DNA of 64,000 nucleotides from Chroococcidiopsis sp. TS-821. GTDB taxonomy: Bacteria > Cyanobacteriota > Cyanobacteriia > Cyanobacteriales > Chroococcidiopsidaceae. The position numbers and the translations under genes were made by a program. Below, piece after piece: positions 1-8,345 of the stretch (its first letter is position 1; every line of letters begins with the position of its first letter). Location: assembly GCF_002939305.1 (NCBI RefSeq), contig NZ_MVDI01000008.1, forward strand, positions 1 to 64,000. The letters are read 5' to 3'. The notes beneath the pieces are model-generated. The model did no database searches. It was not told the DNA's origin and saw nothing but the letters and a program-made list of their open reading frames with translations.

Positions 1-117
1 TTTCATGATGTGCCACAAGATTGGCTTGCCCCCGATCTCTACCATCGGCTTCGGTTTGATTGTTGTCTCTTCACTGATCCTTGTCCCCAATCCCCCTGCT
101 AGTATTACCGCTTTCAT
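1..117 (-). CDS. rfbF: Glucose-1-phosphate cytidylyltransferase, N-terminal part (runs off the window)
   Basis: Only the first 39 codons are inside the window. They read [18 protein letters not shown], then [20 protein letters not shown]. This is the nucleotide-binding start of a sugar-phosphate nucleotidyltransferase: the GGxGTR loop is followed by the KPMxxxGxKPILxH segment. The combination [25 protein letters not shown] is characteristic of RfbF, which makes CDP-glucose from CTP and glucose-1-phosphate, the entry step to CDP-linked dideoxy or branched sugars. A GAGG-like sequence lies just upstream of the ATG. It sits beside the exopolysaccharide locus and probably supplies an activated sugar to it. 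A glucose-1-phosphate thymidylyltransferase is less likely because the KPKPMVEIG form is typical of the cytidylyl enzymes. Confidence 0.85.
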   Translation of the reverse strand, partial: MKAVILAGGLGTRISEETTIKPKPMVEIGGKPILWHIMK

Positions 118-798
118 TGGTTTTCCTCACTAAATGTTTAATTGGTTGTTTCTTTTGAACTAAGCACTGACAGCAATATTTTCAATATCTGCAATACAGC
201 GCATCAAATTGATTCTTCTAGTAGAAGAATTGATGAATAAAATTACTGTAAGTGGTACTACTGAATTGTCTACTAATGCTGTTAGAAACACGCATGCATT
301 GAGTAAATGCAACTACAAGCATTTTTTGTTTTTTTTATGAGAAGAAAAAATACCTGTACAGATCATGAATTTATCTGTATTGCAAAGGTTTAGGTTTTAA
401 AAGAGCATATCAATGTTTTTCAGAAAAACATTAATCTTCAATTTCCTCAAAAATTCTCATCCTAATACATTGGTTCAAACATTTTCATTGAAATCGCCAC
501 TATTCAAGAGGTTTTTAAACCTTTTGTTTATTTTTCAATTACAGCATATTTCCTCTGTATATTCACTGAATAACTTCGAAAAAGCAATTAACTTTTCTGT
601 GTTTTTTCACAGAAAAGTAGATCAGTGAAATCCCTCTGGAAACATCAGCAATTGAGACATTAACTTTAAATTGTGATGAGTTTTATGAAAAAAACATAAA
701 GTCACAATACTTGTAATTTCAAAGGCAATTCTTGAACTATTAAGGTTCAGAATTCTCTAATTTTCAATTGCATCAATTTCCTTACTCACTAATAAGTT
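118..798. other. AT-rich intergenic region between divergent genes
   Basis: This 680-bp stretch separates rfbF (leftward) from a secreted lyase-like gene (rightward), so it should carry both promoters. It is strongly AT-rich with long A and T runs. A 71-codon open frame at 413-628 has low-complexity Phe/Leu/Ser content and no recognisable motif, and I do not regard it as a gene. No terminator hairpin or palindromic operator stands out. Confidence 0.6.
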
Positions 799-2271
799 AT
801 GGCAGTTAAAAACAATAGCTATTCTAGAAAACTGGCAAGAAAAGTTAGCTTCTCTATTTTAGGAATATTAGTAAGTACATCATTTGTTTTACCCCTAAAT
901 GCTAATAAATCATTGGCAGCTATTATTGATTCAGTAACTGATGACATTAGTAATGCTAGAGGAAGAGAGTTTGCACAAGATAAAGGAGGGAGTGCCTGTA
1001 ATAAGTTAGAAAATGTTACTAGCGTAATGGGCAGTACCATTCATCCAATTAGAGCCGGTAAACAAGCTTTTCGCCATTGGGTAAATCGCTGTGGCGAACG
1101 TTCAGAACTTGCAATGAAGAAAACTGTAATTGGGCAAACATACTGGTATGGTTGGTCAATGTACATCCCCTCAGATTGGCAAGACCCGTCTGATGCTTAC
1201 GATATTCTCATGCAATGGGCAACTTATCCTTCTCCTAGAAATGGGAGGTTTGCTTGCGGAGCTAATGGCTCATACATTATGAGAAGTGGTAACAACATTA
1301 GCTTTAGATTTCAACGTAAAGGAGAAAATGCAGATTCTGAGTGTACAAGTTACAACTTAGGAACTCTCCCTGAACTTCGAGGTAAATGGGTTGATTTTGT
1401 CATGCACGTTAAATGGACGGGTAATACAGATGGATTTTTGAAGCTTTGGACGAAAGTTGGTAATGGTACGTACACTCAAAATGTAGACTACAAAGGACGC
1501 ACTTTCTGGAACGATGAAGGTGAAGGACCTTACTTCAAAATGGGGTTATACAAAGGCGATCCTAACTTTAAGGGAGCAGCACCGCGTGTTTTATATACTG
1601 ATGAATATCGTTTAGGTGATGCTAACTCTAGCTTTGAAGAAGTTGCTCCTGGGGGTTCTACAATAGAACCTAAGCCACCAGCACCACAACCAAAACCTGA
1701 AAAACCACAACCACTACCTGAAACTCCAAAGTTACTGATTTTTGAAGATTTCTCTTCTACTACAAGTGGTAATAACTTTACAGTTGAATCAGGGGGAACT
1801 TGGAGTGTTCGTAACGGAAAGTACGAACTGCGAGATAGCGATCGCAGTCTTCCGCAATCTCCTAATCGCAATATCTCAGTTCACAATAAATCCATATCTG
1901 GTGACTTCACATTAACTGCAGATGCTAGCGCCACTGCTACTTCAAGTCGATGGGATGATTTCTCAATCATCTTTAATTACCAAAATCCTAACAACTACTA
2001 CTACGCTAGCTTTAATGAAAGCGATGATGATAAAACTAACGGAATTTTTAAGGTAGTTGCAGGAGTTGCTACGCAAGTTGCTAACTTTAATTCCTTAATC
2101 CGAGGAGGAACTACCTACAGTATTAAAGTAGAGCGAAGTGGCAATACGATTAATGTCTATCGCGACAACATTTTACAAGCTACTGTTCAAGATACTACCT
2201 TCAATAGTGGCAAAGTTGGATTTGGTAGCTTCAACAACTCAGCGACTTTCGATAATTTGAAAGTTGAATGA
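799..2271 (+). CDS. Secreted polysaccharide-lyase-like protein with C-terminal beta-sandwich domain
   Basis: The 490-residue protein has a signal peptide (about 1-41, ending SLAA). A heparin-lyase-I-like/Polysacc_lyase (PF14099-type) domain covers about 42-290. Its family landmarks are visible: YWYGWSMYIPSDW, ILMQWATYP, GKWVDFVMHVKW followed by GFLKLW, GPYFKMGLYKGD, and a final YRLGDA..FEEVAP. A proline/lysine linker (about 293-313) leads to a second beta-sandwich (about 314-490) resembling the LamG/DUF1080 group, probably carbohydrate-binding. The protein should act outside the cell on acidic polysaccharide. It is the only lyase-like gene on the plus strand, and its catalytic domain is closely related to the one at 6508-7299. 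Lyase activity is inferred from fold and locus; substrate and catalytic residues are not assigned. Confidence 0.82.
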   Translation: MAVKNNSYSRKLARKVSFSILGILVSTSFVLPLNANKSLAAIIDSVTDDISNARGREFAQDKGGSACNKLENVTSVMGSTIHPIRAGKQAFRHWVNRCGERSELAMKKTVIGQTYWYGWSMYIPSDWQDPSDAYDILMQWATYPSPRNGRFACGANGSYIMRSGNNISFRFQRKGENADSECTSYNLGTLPELRGKWVDFVMHVKWTGNTDGFLKLWTKVGNGTYTQNVDYKGRTFWNDEGEGPYFKMGLYKGDPNFKGAAPRVLYTDEYRLGDANSSFEEVAPGGSTIEPKPPAPQPKPEKPQPLPETPKLLIFEDFSSTTSGNNFTVESGGTWSVRNGKYELRDSDRSLPQSPNRNISVHNKSISGDFTLTADASATATSSRWDDFSIIFNYQNPNNYYYASFNESDDDKTNGIFKVVAGVATQVANFNSLIRGGTTYSIKVERSGNTINVYRDNILQATVQDTTFNSGKVGFGSFNNSATFDNLKVE

Positions 2272-2282
2272 GCGATACATGG

Positions 2283-2319
2283 TAGCCCGCTTGAATCTAA
2301 AACAATTTAAGGCGGGCTA
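2283..2319 (+). terminator. Stem-loop after the lyase-like gene
   Basis: TAGCCCGC (2283-2290) pairs perfectly with GCGGGCTA (2312-2319) across a 21-nt AT-rich loop, starting 11 bp after the stop codon of the gene at 799-2271. Only a short T run follows, so intrinsic termination may be weak. A second hairpin, CCCTAG/CTAGGG (2370-2391), straddles the stop codon of the opposing methyltransferase gene. The two probably insulate the convergent genes. Confidence 0.55.
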
Positions 2320-2385
2320 TTCCAAGAACTGAACATCCAAAGTTTTTGATATTGATTGTCACTCAGTTGCCCTAGTTTCAAGATT

Positions 2386-3105
2386 CTAGGGTGATTCACC
2401 ATACATGATAAAAGACTTTGTTAAAGTAAAAACTTTCTCCTCAAAAATATTTGCTCCAGGAAATAGTGCCATCAATTGTTTTTTTGTCAGTAGTTTTACT
2501 GAATCTACCAACATAATTGCAGTTTCGCGATTAGATGTTTTCTTCCTCCATCCCAGATCGAAATGAGTAATAAGCCATACTTTAAGTTGCAGTGGCAAAA
2601 ATTGAAAGAAGGGAAAGAGAAAATGAGGCTCAATAGGAAAATAATAGTTTGGCGTTTGTACAAAATATCTCTTCCCTATCCTAAGGATCTCGTTTGCCAT
2701 TGATTGCTGAGCTTTGTAGTCGCCAACATGTTCAATAACAGAGTTTGAAAAAACTATGTCAAATTGCTTGTCCTGAAATTGCTGCATATTTGTCGCATCA
2801 GCAATCACACAATTTATGATTTTATTGTTTGACTTGTACTCTTTAATATTAGTGATTGTCACCTCTATATTTTTGATTAAACCAATTTGTTTTAACCATG
2901 AAAGATTATTTTCCCAAATGATTGGTGTTCCACCTACGTCAATTATCCTCAAGCTATCTGCTTTACTAGCATAGCTCTCAACAAAGTTTTTAAACTGAAT
3001 AAATCTTCTTTTTCTTAAATGATTGGATAGAGAATTAGATTTTCTTTCATCAGAAATTTTAGTTAAAATTTTTGCTGGATTAAGGCTGCTAACATTAAAG
3101 AGCAT
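2386..3105 (-). CDS. Class I SAM-dependent methyltransferase
   Basis: This 239-residue protein has the Methyltransf_11 layout. Motif I is RIIDVGGTPIIW (about 66-77), with an acidic residue after beta-2 in the ITNIKEY stretch. Motif II is CVIADATNMQQF, and FDIVFSNSVIEHVGD is motif III. Such stand-alone methyltransferases in polysaccharide clusters usually O-methylate a sugar or act on a glycolipid intermediate; the substrate cannot be read from sequence. It is the last minus-strand gene of the exopolysaccharide locus, 33 bp downstream of the lyase-like gene at 3139-4017, and probably shares its transcript. The motif I glycines are slightly atypical (VGGTP rather than GxGxG), but the fold assignment is secure. 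Confidence 0.8.
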   Translation of the reverse strand: MLFNVSSLNPAKILTKISDERKSNSLSNHLRKRRFIQFKNFVESYASKADSLRIIDVGGTPIIWENNLSWLKQIGLIKNIEVTITNIKEYKSNNKIINCVIADATNMQQFQDKQFDIVFSNSVIEHVGDYKAQQSMANEILRIGKRYFVQTPNYYFPIEPHFLFPFFQFLPLQLKVWLITHFDLGWRKKTSNRETAIMLVDSVKLLTKKQLMALFPGANIFEEKVFTLTKSFIMYGESP

Positions 3106-3138
3106 AATAAACCTCTTTAGGGGGACTCTTAAACTGTA

Positions 3139-4017
3139 TTAAGGTGCAACATCTGCATAGGTTGCACTCGCATCTCCCATACGGATACTGTCAAAGTAAA
3201 GAACTCGAACATTAGCTTTAGATTTTTCAGGATTATGCTTCCAATCCGTTTTGTAAATGCCAAATTTTTGGAAGGGACCGACTTCGTCATTATAAGTATT
3301 AGGTCCAGTTTTTCTCATAACAAGCTTGCCATTTTTCCAGACTTCAACTAAGCCGTCATCTTCATACGACCACTTGACATGAAATACCCAGTCAGTCCAT
3401 ACCCCTGTCTGATATGCTCCTAAATCAATTGTTTCTCTACCAGCAGGTTTATTATTTTTAGTAACTCGACGATGATCCCAACGTCGGTGTACGTGCCATT
3501 TTCCATCTGCAATCATTAATGCAAGTTGCGGACTTCGCCATCTCTCTCCTAAGTCAAAATCTGGTCTAGCATTCCATTGAGTAACAATTTCATAGGATGG
3601 ATCTTTTACGAACCCAGGAGGAAGATAAATACTAAAACCATACCAATATTCTGATTTGGTAGGAACAGCACCTAGTCTTAACTCTGCTCTTTTATTGTTA
3701 GAAGCAAGAGGGTCATCTTTATAAAGAGTAAACCGAGCAGCATAGCGACCTTCTCTAGCAACAGAATCATCTAACTGAACTGAGTGATCGCAGCAGATTT
3801 CCTTTCCTGGCTTTGTAACGTTTTTGCCTTTATGCTTCCAGTCTAGATTATTTCTCCAGTTATTTAAGCTTCCTGCCTCAAATGTTTCGCTAAAAATGAC
3901 GTTTCTCGAATGACCTGTATTACCAGTTATTGTTCTCGTCCAAAGAAAGCTGAGCCAACTTATAGAGGTCAATAAAGCAATATGAAGAGAGACCTTGAGG
4001 GCTAGATTGAGAGACAT
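3139..4017 (-). CDS. Polysaccharide-lyase-like secreted protein (second paralogue)
   Basis: The protein has 292 residues and an N-terminal hydrophobic segment (about 5-27) that is either an uncleaved anchor or a signal peptide. A Polysacc_lyase-type domain follows. It opens with IFSETFEAGSLNNWRNNLDW and continues with YWYGFSIYLPPGF, IVTQWNARPDF, GVWTDWVFHVKWSYEDDG, LVEVWKNGKLV, GPFQKFGIYKTDW and YFDSIRMGDASATYADVAP. It is more diverged from the copies at 799 and 6508 than they are from each other, and resembles the broader glucuronan/heparin-lyase-like family more closely. It lies between a GT2 gene and a methyltransferase gene on the same strand. A role in trimming, releasing or remodelling the polymer made by this locus is inferred. 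Confidence 0.8.
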   Translation of the reverse strand: MSLNLALKVSLHIALLTSISWLSFLWTRTITGNTGHSRNVIFSETFEAGSLNNWRNNLDWKHKGKNVTKPGKEICCDHSVQLDDSVAREGRYAARFTLYKDDPLASNNKRAELRLGAVPTKSEYWYGFSIYLPPGFVKDPSYEIVTQWNARPDFDLGERWRSPQLALMIADGKWHVHRRWDHRRVTKNNKPAGRETIDLGAYQTGVWTDWVFHVKWSYEDDGLVEVWKNGKLVMRKTGPNTYNDEVGPFQKFGIYKTDWKHNPEKSKANVRVLYFDSIRMGDASATYADVAP

Positions 4018-4120
4018 TTTTTTAGTTATATCGCTGAAACTGCAATTGTCTATATTTCCTCTTTATCCAAAGTAGTTGTTTGATAACATTTAGCTTACAT
4101 ATTTTCTTGAAAGAAAGAAT

Positions 4121-4147
4121 CTTACATACAAAATGAGTGTATGTAAG
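4121..4147. repeat. Perfect 10-bp inverted repeat in the gap between a GT2 and a lyase-like gene
   Basis: CTTACATACA (4121-4130) and TGTATGTAAG (4138-4147) are exact inverse complements around a 7-nt AAATGAG loop. ATGTAAGAC-type words recur just to the right (4141-4149 and about 4167-4175). The element lies upstream of the lyase-like gene at 3139-4017. It could be an operator or a transcription-attenuating stem; there is no T run to make it a standard terminator. Confidence 0.55.
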
Positions 4148-4220
4148 ACATAGTAAGATATAAGATATGTAAGACCTAGCAAGGTATATGGAAAGTACTA
4201 TTTACTTCTACTCGTCTGAA

Positions 4221-5153
4221 TTATGTACTACTTTTACCTAGTTCTAAAGACAGAAAAGGTCTTAGTACAGGCCAGAACGTAGCTTTGAGTAAGTCTTTCA
4301 AAAGAAAGGCTAAATTCCACATCAACCATCTGCGCATTTGCAGAAAACACAAAAACTTTTCTTGTGAGGTTATTTGAGCTCGTTTAATTGCTGCTATGTA
4401 CTCGCTAAACCACTTCCATCGAGTTAAATAAAGTTGTCCTTTTTTGTTAGGATCGTACCATGCAAGCCTTTTTCTAAATGCTTTGTGCGCTCTTACTGAT
4501 GTATTTGGATGATCTCGTTTTAAAAATAGATATTCAGGAATTTCGTAAAATTCGCCTTTGAGAGTAAGTTCTCCTAGCAGGACTAAATCTGAGGAAGGGT
4601 AACTACCCATCCAAGCAGTTGATTTTAAAACATCTGTACGGATTAATCCAAATATAGGATGACACCCATGACCGTGACGAACTAACTTTTGGTATTGCGC
4701 AAACCGTTTGTGTGGTTTTGGCGATCGCAGATTAAAACCATCCACATATTTCTCTATTTCCTGCCCGTATTCATTAATCACAATAGTCTTCGGGTAAGCT
4801 AAAACTACCTCAGGATGCGCATCTAGCACTGCAACGCATTGTGCTAAGAGTTCCGGAGCACATACATCATCGTGACAAGCCCATCTAAAGAACTCACCTG
4901 TAGATAGCTCTAACACGCGATTAAAATTCCAACCGGCTCCTAAATTTTGCTCGTTTCGATAATAACGAATACGTCGATCTTGAGCAGCATATGCTCTACA
5001 AATGTCTTCTGTTTTATCAGTTGAGCCGTTATCAGAAATAATAATTTCAAAATCCTCAAATGTTTGAGCCAACAATGAGTTTAATGCCGCTTCAAGGTAA
5101 ACTTCACCGTTGTATACAGGCATACCAATACTGACTCTTGGCTGATCTTTCAT
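4221..5153 (-). CDS. Glycosyltransferase family 2
   Basis: This 310-residue GT-A enzyme opens with the classic family 2 N-terminus: SIGMPVYNGEVYLEAALNSL, then FEDFEIIISDNGSTDKT (about 8-47). The metal-binding region appears as FFRWACHDDVC (about 87-97), an HDD in place of the usual DxD. The C-terminal part is basic and aromatic and contains a hydrophobic stretch near 275-295, suggesting membrane association. It would transfer a nucleotide-sugar residue onto the growing lipid-linked repeat unit at the inner face of the plasma membrane. The sugar is not predictable. It lies between the lyase-like gene (3139) and the Alg13-like gene (5189), 35 bp from the latter. Confidence 0.88.
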   Translation of the reverse strand: MKDQPRVSIGMPVYNGEVYLEAALNSLLAQTFEDFEIIISDNGSTDKTEDICRAYAAQDRRIRYYRNEQNLGAGWNFNRVLELSTGEFFRWACHDDVCAPELLAQCVAVLDAHPEVVLAYPKTIVINEYGQEIEKYVDGFNLRSPKPHKRFAQYQKLVRHGHGCHPIFGLIRTDVLKSTAWMGSYPSSDLVLLGELTLKGEFYEIPEYLFLKRDHPNTSVRAHKAFRKRLAWYDPNKKGQLYLTRWKWFSEYIAAIKRAQITSQEKFLCFLQMRRWLMWNLAFLLKDLLKATFWPVLRPFLSLELGKSST

Positions 5154-5188
5154 TTTTCTCTCGTGTTAATTAACAAAAAGGAGTAGCT

Positions 5189-5686
5189 CTACTTTGTTTG
5201 AAGTTCTGCAAGCTTGTATCGAACAATCAAATGTTCAGCAAGCGAAGGAGCATTAAACAGCTTATTTTTCAAAGGAACTGGAGGTTGCTTAATATACTTA
5301 ATCAATTGCTCTAACTCAGTACAGTGAGGTACGCCAAATCTTTCTACAGCGCGTGCAAAGAGTAACTGGTGATCGTCCACGTGTTCTCCATAACGCCTTA
5401 ACCTAGGTATTAGGACGAAACAAGCCCCCATTTCTGCTAACATCCGCGTGGAACCTTGACCAGCATGAGAAATAACTAAAGATGATTGCCTTATTGCATC
5501 ATGCATTTCGCTGATTGTTAGCGAAGCTACACTAGTCAGTAGTGGATGGTTCAGTTTATCTGCGTTGGTTGCCCCGTGTTGCAGTAATACGGGCTCAACT
5601 ATGATTTCTCTTTCTAGTAGTTCCTGCAACCAAAAAACAGCCCGATCAAAGGGAAAGAAAATAGTTCCAAGTGTGTAAACAATCAT
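5189..5686 (-). CDS. Alg13/EpsF-type glycosyltransferase subunit (GT28 C-terminal domain)
   Basis: The start is placed at the ATG reading MIVYTLGTIFFPFDRAVFWL because homologues begin there and a GAGG lies 9 nt upstream. An open frame extends 19 codons further upstream but looks non-coding. The roughly 165-residue product is a stand-alone C-terminal domain of the MurG/GT28 fold. VLLQHGATN comes first and the donor-binding segment VISHAGQGSTRMLAEMG follows. In eukaryotic Alg13/Alg14 and bacterial PssE/PssD or EpsF/EpsE systems this soluble catalytic half needs a membrane-anchored partner. That partner is encoded directly upstream at 5923-6372. The pair probably adds the second sugar of the repeat unit. 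Confidence 0.83.
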   Translation of the reverse strand: MIVYTLGTIFFPFDRAVFWLQELLEREIIVEPVLLQHGATNADKLNHPLLTSVASLTISEMHDAIRQSSLVISHAGQGSTRMLAEMGACFVLIPRLRRYGEHVDDHQLLFARAVERFGVPHCTELEQLIKYIKQPPVPLKNKLFNAPSLAEHLIVRYKLAELQTK

Positions 5687-5922
5687 TGAAACAAACCTCA
5701 ATTTAGGCTTCAAGGCGATTGAAAAGCTCGTATTAGCCTGCAATTTATTAATGCCTTGTCAGCCAAGATGAATATTATCTGCATATACGAGCTAATTTCA
5801 TTGGCAACTGTATAAGATTCAACAAAATATAAAATATTAACTAAATAAATTCCCTTTGTTCGGCTGTATTTTGATTAGAATTCACGACAAGTTGTCTTGT
5901 GATTGTCGCTATTGAATAAAAT

Positions 5923-6372
5923 TTAAGTAACAATACCTTTGTATTGAGCCTTTGGATAAATATTTACACATTCCGGCCACTGAACATAAAATTCATCAAC
6001 AAGGTTGTAAACAATTTTTCCTGTGAGACTTAAACTACTAGTGCGGGAAATACTCTCAATAAATACAGTTTTAATACCAAATATTTTACTAGCTAAAATA
6101 AATGGTACAGCTAAACTTGCTCCTGTCGAAATCAGTAGATCTGGCTTACTTTGAGATAAAATCTTTAAAGCCTTAATAAAATTAATGCTTGCCCGACCTA
6201 ACATGCGAGCTTCTTGCATAGTTACCCAATGAACTACTTCTTTTTCACTTAATTTTCTGGTGTCATAGTGGGGATAAGTTACCCATTCTCTTTGATAAGC
6301 AGACCAAAAACTTTTTAGACCTAACATAGTAGAGAAATGACCGCCCGGATTACACACTAGTAGTAGTTTCAT
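5923..6372 (-). CDS. Alg14/EpsE-type membrane-anchoring glycosyltransferase subunit
   Basis: This 149-residue protein begins MKLLLVCNPGGHFSTMLGL, the acceptor-side GGHF..ML motif of Alg14/PssD proteins. ISTGASLAVPFILASKIFGIK follows in two blocks, and the C-terminus DEFYVQWPECVNIYPKAQYKG is typical of bacterial EpsE. It recruits the Alg13-like subunit encoded at 5189-5686 to the membrane and contributes the acceptor site. The two genes are separated by 236 bp of AT-rich sequence, more than is usual for such a tightly coupled pair; I found no extra gene in that gap. The length is normal and the C-terminus is complete. Confidence 0.83.
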   Translation of the reverse strand: MKLLLVCNPGGHFSTMLGLKSFWSAYQREWVTYPHYDTRKLSEKEVVHWVTMQEARMLGRASINFIKALKILSQSKPDLLISTGASLAVPFILASKIFGIKTVFIESISRTSSLSLTGKIVYNLVDEFYVQWPECVNIYPKAQYKGIVT

Positions 6373-6507
6373 TTGTTGAACTCCCTAGATCGGAATGTTA
6401 ATGATGCTATATTAAGCCCTTAAAAATGCACGAGTTCATTCCTAGAGATTGCCTATAAACTTCTTGGATAAGTTTAAATTTAATGAACATCACACAAAGT
6501 TTAGCAG

Positions 6508-7299
6508 CTAACGAGAAGGAGCAACGTCTCGAAAGGTAGACTTGGCATCGCCTAAACGATATTGAGCTGTATATAAATATCTAGGAGAAGGACCTTCAAA
6601 ATTAGGATCGCCTTTATATAATCCCATTTTAAAATATGGACCAGTATCTTCGTCGTTCCAATAAGTAGAACCTACGTGATTAATCTTAAGGTTATAAGGT
6701 TCGTTACCTACCCTCGTCCAAAGTCGCAGAAAACCGTCTTTATTTCCAGTCCACTTCACGTGCATGACAAAATCAACCCATTTTCCTTTGGCATCAGTAA
6801 CACTTACAAGTGGAAACTTATTACAAACAATCTGTGCAACGTCGCCTTGGTACTGTAAATTGAAGGTAAATGTTTCATTAGTACGAGCAATGTAAGAACC
6901 ATTACCTCCACAACCTTGACGAAACTTTTTATTTGTAGGATATGTTGCCCATTGATTGACTATATCGTACCCTACAGAAGTATCCTGCCAATTAGATGGA
7001 ATAAACATAGACCAGCCATACCAATAAGTCTTGCCGATCTCAGTTTTTTTCATTACTAACTCAGAGCGCTCGCCGCATAAATTCACCCAATGTTTAAACG
7101 CATACTTCATGCCTTCAATTGAGCTAGCATTTACGAGTTGATTGCAAGTTGCTCCACCAGATGCAGTTGAGAATTCAAGTCTTCTTGCTTGCTCAATACT
7201 TTGAGTAACAGAATCAATAATATCTGCCTGTGATTTATTTGTAAATAAAATAAGTACTACGGCTACACTAATTGGTAATTGAGCCCAAAACTTCATCAT
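6508..7299 (-). CDS. Polysaccharide-lyase-like secreted protein (third paralogue)
   Basis: The protein has 263 residues with a signal peptide (about 1-25, ending KSQA). A single lyase-like domain corresponds nearly block for block to the first domain of the protein at 799-2271. Shared blocks include IIDSV near the mature N-terminus, HWVNLCGERSELVMKKTEIG, YWYGWSMFIPSNWQD, IVNQWATYP, GKWVDFVMHVKWTGN, YWNDEDTGPYFKMGLYKGD and AQYRLGDAKSTFRDVAP. It lacks the proline linker and C-terminal beta-sandwich of that paralogue. Gene duplication within the locus followed by gain or loss of the binding module is the likely history. It is co-oriented with the biosynthetic genes, next to the sulfotransferase gene. 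Confidence 0.82.
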   Translation of the reverse strand: MMKFWAQLPISVAVVLILFTNKSQADIIDSVTQSIEQARRLEFSTASGGATCNQLVNASSIEGMKYAFKHWVNLCGERSELVMKKTEIGKTYWYGWSMFIPSNWQDTSVGYDIVNQWATYPTNKKFRQGCGGNGSYIARTNETFTFNLQYQGDVAQIVCNKFPLVSVTDAKGKWVDFVMHVKWTGNKDGFLRLWTRVGNEPYNLKINHVGSTYWNDEDTGPYFKMGLYKGDPNFEGPSPRYLYTAQYRLGDAKSTFRDVAPSR

Positions 7300-7427
7300 C
7301 TTAGAGCCTCACACAGCTATTTCCCAATACTTATTCAGACTTTCGAAATTCACCAGGCTTCAAGAGAAATATTTTTGCTTTTTTTAAGCAATAACTTGTT
7401 CAAACTTTTCGTAATTCAACATCTAAT

Positions 7428-8288
7428 TTACCTTGAAAGAAAGTGAGTAAGAGCATACTCATACACTTCCATGTCAGGTTGACATATTTCTCGTATTTTT
7501 GCTTCTATTTTTTCAGAGATAAGAGATTGCTTAGCCGTTTTTGCTTTACTGTTTTGGTTGTAATTTCTGATTTTCAGTTTTCGACCAAACTTTTGTTCAA
7601 ACTGTTCAATAAATACTTCTTTATGCTCTAAAAAACCTATAAGTCTAAACTTGTGTAAGTTTTCTTGTGCTCGTTTTATGGCTGCTTCTGAAGTATAATC
7701 TCCACTTTGAACAAGACCCCCTATACTCTTGACATACATATATCCACCTCTTAAAGCTCTTTCTGAGTCTAAGAAGTTTAGAAGGTCTTCTTCAGAAAGT
7801 TTGGAGATTTCCTGCTGGCTGTAGAAGTAAGCAGAAATTAATCTTTTAACTGGGTTTCTGAGAACAGTAACAAATGCGTACTTATCAGAAAAATTTTGAT
7901 AAGCAGCTTCACTGAAGCTGAAGTGACCAGCAATATAGTTAATATTTGGCTGACACATATAATACAACAGTAGACTTTCTCGAAATTTTCCAATCAAGTA
8001 GTCATTATCTTCCGCTGTTATTGGTGTATCTTCAAAGTATTTGCGTGCTGCACTAGAAGCTGCTGCTCCATTTAAGTGGAATGTATTGTGCTCAATAATG
8101 CTAGAAAAGCTTTGATAGCAAGCTTTAATAGCCTGAGCAATAGAAGTTCCTCCGCATTTGTGAAGGTGTAAGTAAAAAATCTTGGTATCAAGTGAACCTT
8201 CAAGAACATTATTACCGATCGCCGCGATCGCATCTAATGTTCTCAGAGCTTTATCAAAAGATGGTGTCGTTAGCAGATTACTAACCAT
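7428..8288 (-). CDS. Sulfotransferase (Sulfotransfer_2-like)
   Basis: This 286-residue protein has the two PAPS-binding elements of carbohydrate sulfotransferases. The 5'-phosphosulfate loop is IFYLHLHKCGGTSIAQAI (about 37-54). The 3'-phosphate-binding segment is FVTVLRNPVKRLISAYFYSQ (about 136-155). The C-terminal basic region (KFGRKLKIRNYNQNSKAK) matches the family. It would transfer sulfate from PAPS to a sugar hydroxyl. Placed among glycosyltransferase genes it predicts a sulfated exopolysaccharide, a common feature of cyanobacterial sheaths. No PAPS synthesis gene is in the window. The acceptor is not predictable. Confidence 0.82.
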   Translation of the reverse strand: MVSNLLTTPSFDKALRTLDAIAAIGNNVLEGSLDTKIFYLHLHKCGGTSIAQAIKACYQSFSSIIEHNTFHLNGAAASSAARKYFEDTPITAEDNDYLIGKFRESLLLYYMCQPNINYIAGHFSFSEAAYQNFSDKYAFVTVLRNPVKRLISAYFYSQQEISKLSEEDLLNFLDSERALRGGYMYVKSIGGLVQSGDYTSEAAIKRAQENLHKFRLIGFLEHKEVFIEQFEQKFGRKLKIRNYNQNSKAKTAKQSLISEKIEAKIREICQPDMEVYEYALTHFLSR

Positions 8289-8345
8289 ATATCTTACCTA
8301 AAGTATGTCGAATGTATTTATTTTTACTAAGTTTGTTAGTGGCTG

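Noticed and set aside
413-628. 71-codon open frame in the rfbF/lyase intergenic region
   Set aside because: Low-complexity Phe/Leu/Ser sequence in very AT-rich DNA, no ribosome site and no recognisable motif.
1530-1871. Antisense 113-codon frame within the first lyase-like gene
   Set aside because: It is a complement shadow of the proline linker and adjacent domain; the plus-strand protein has clear family motifs.
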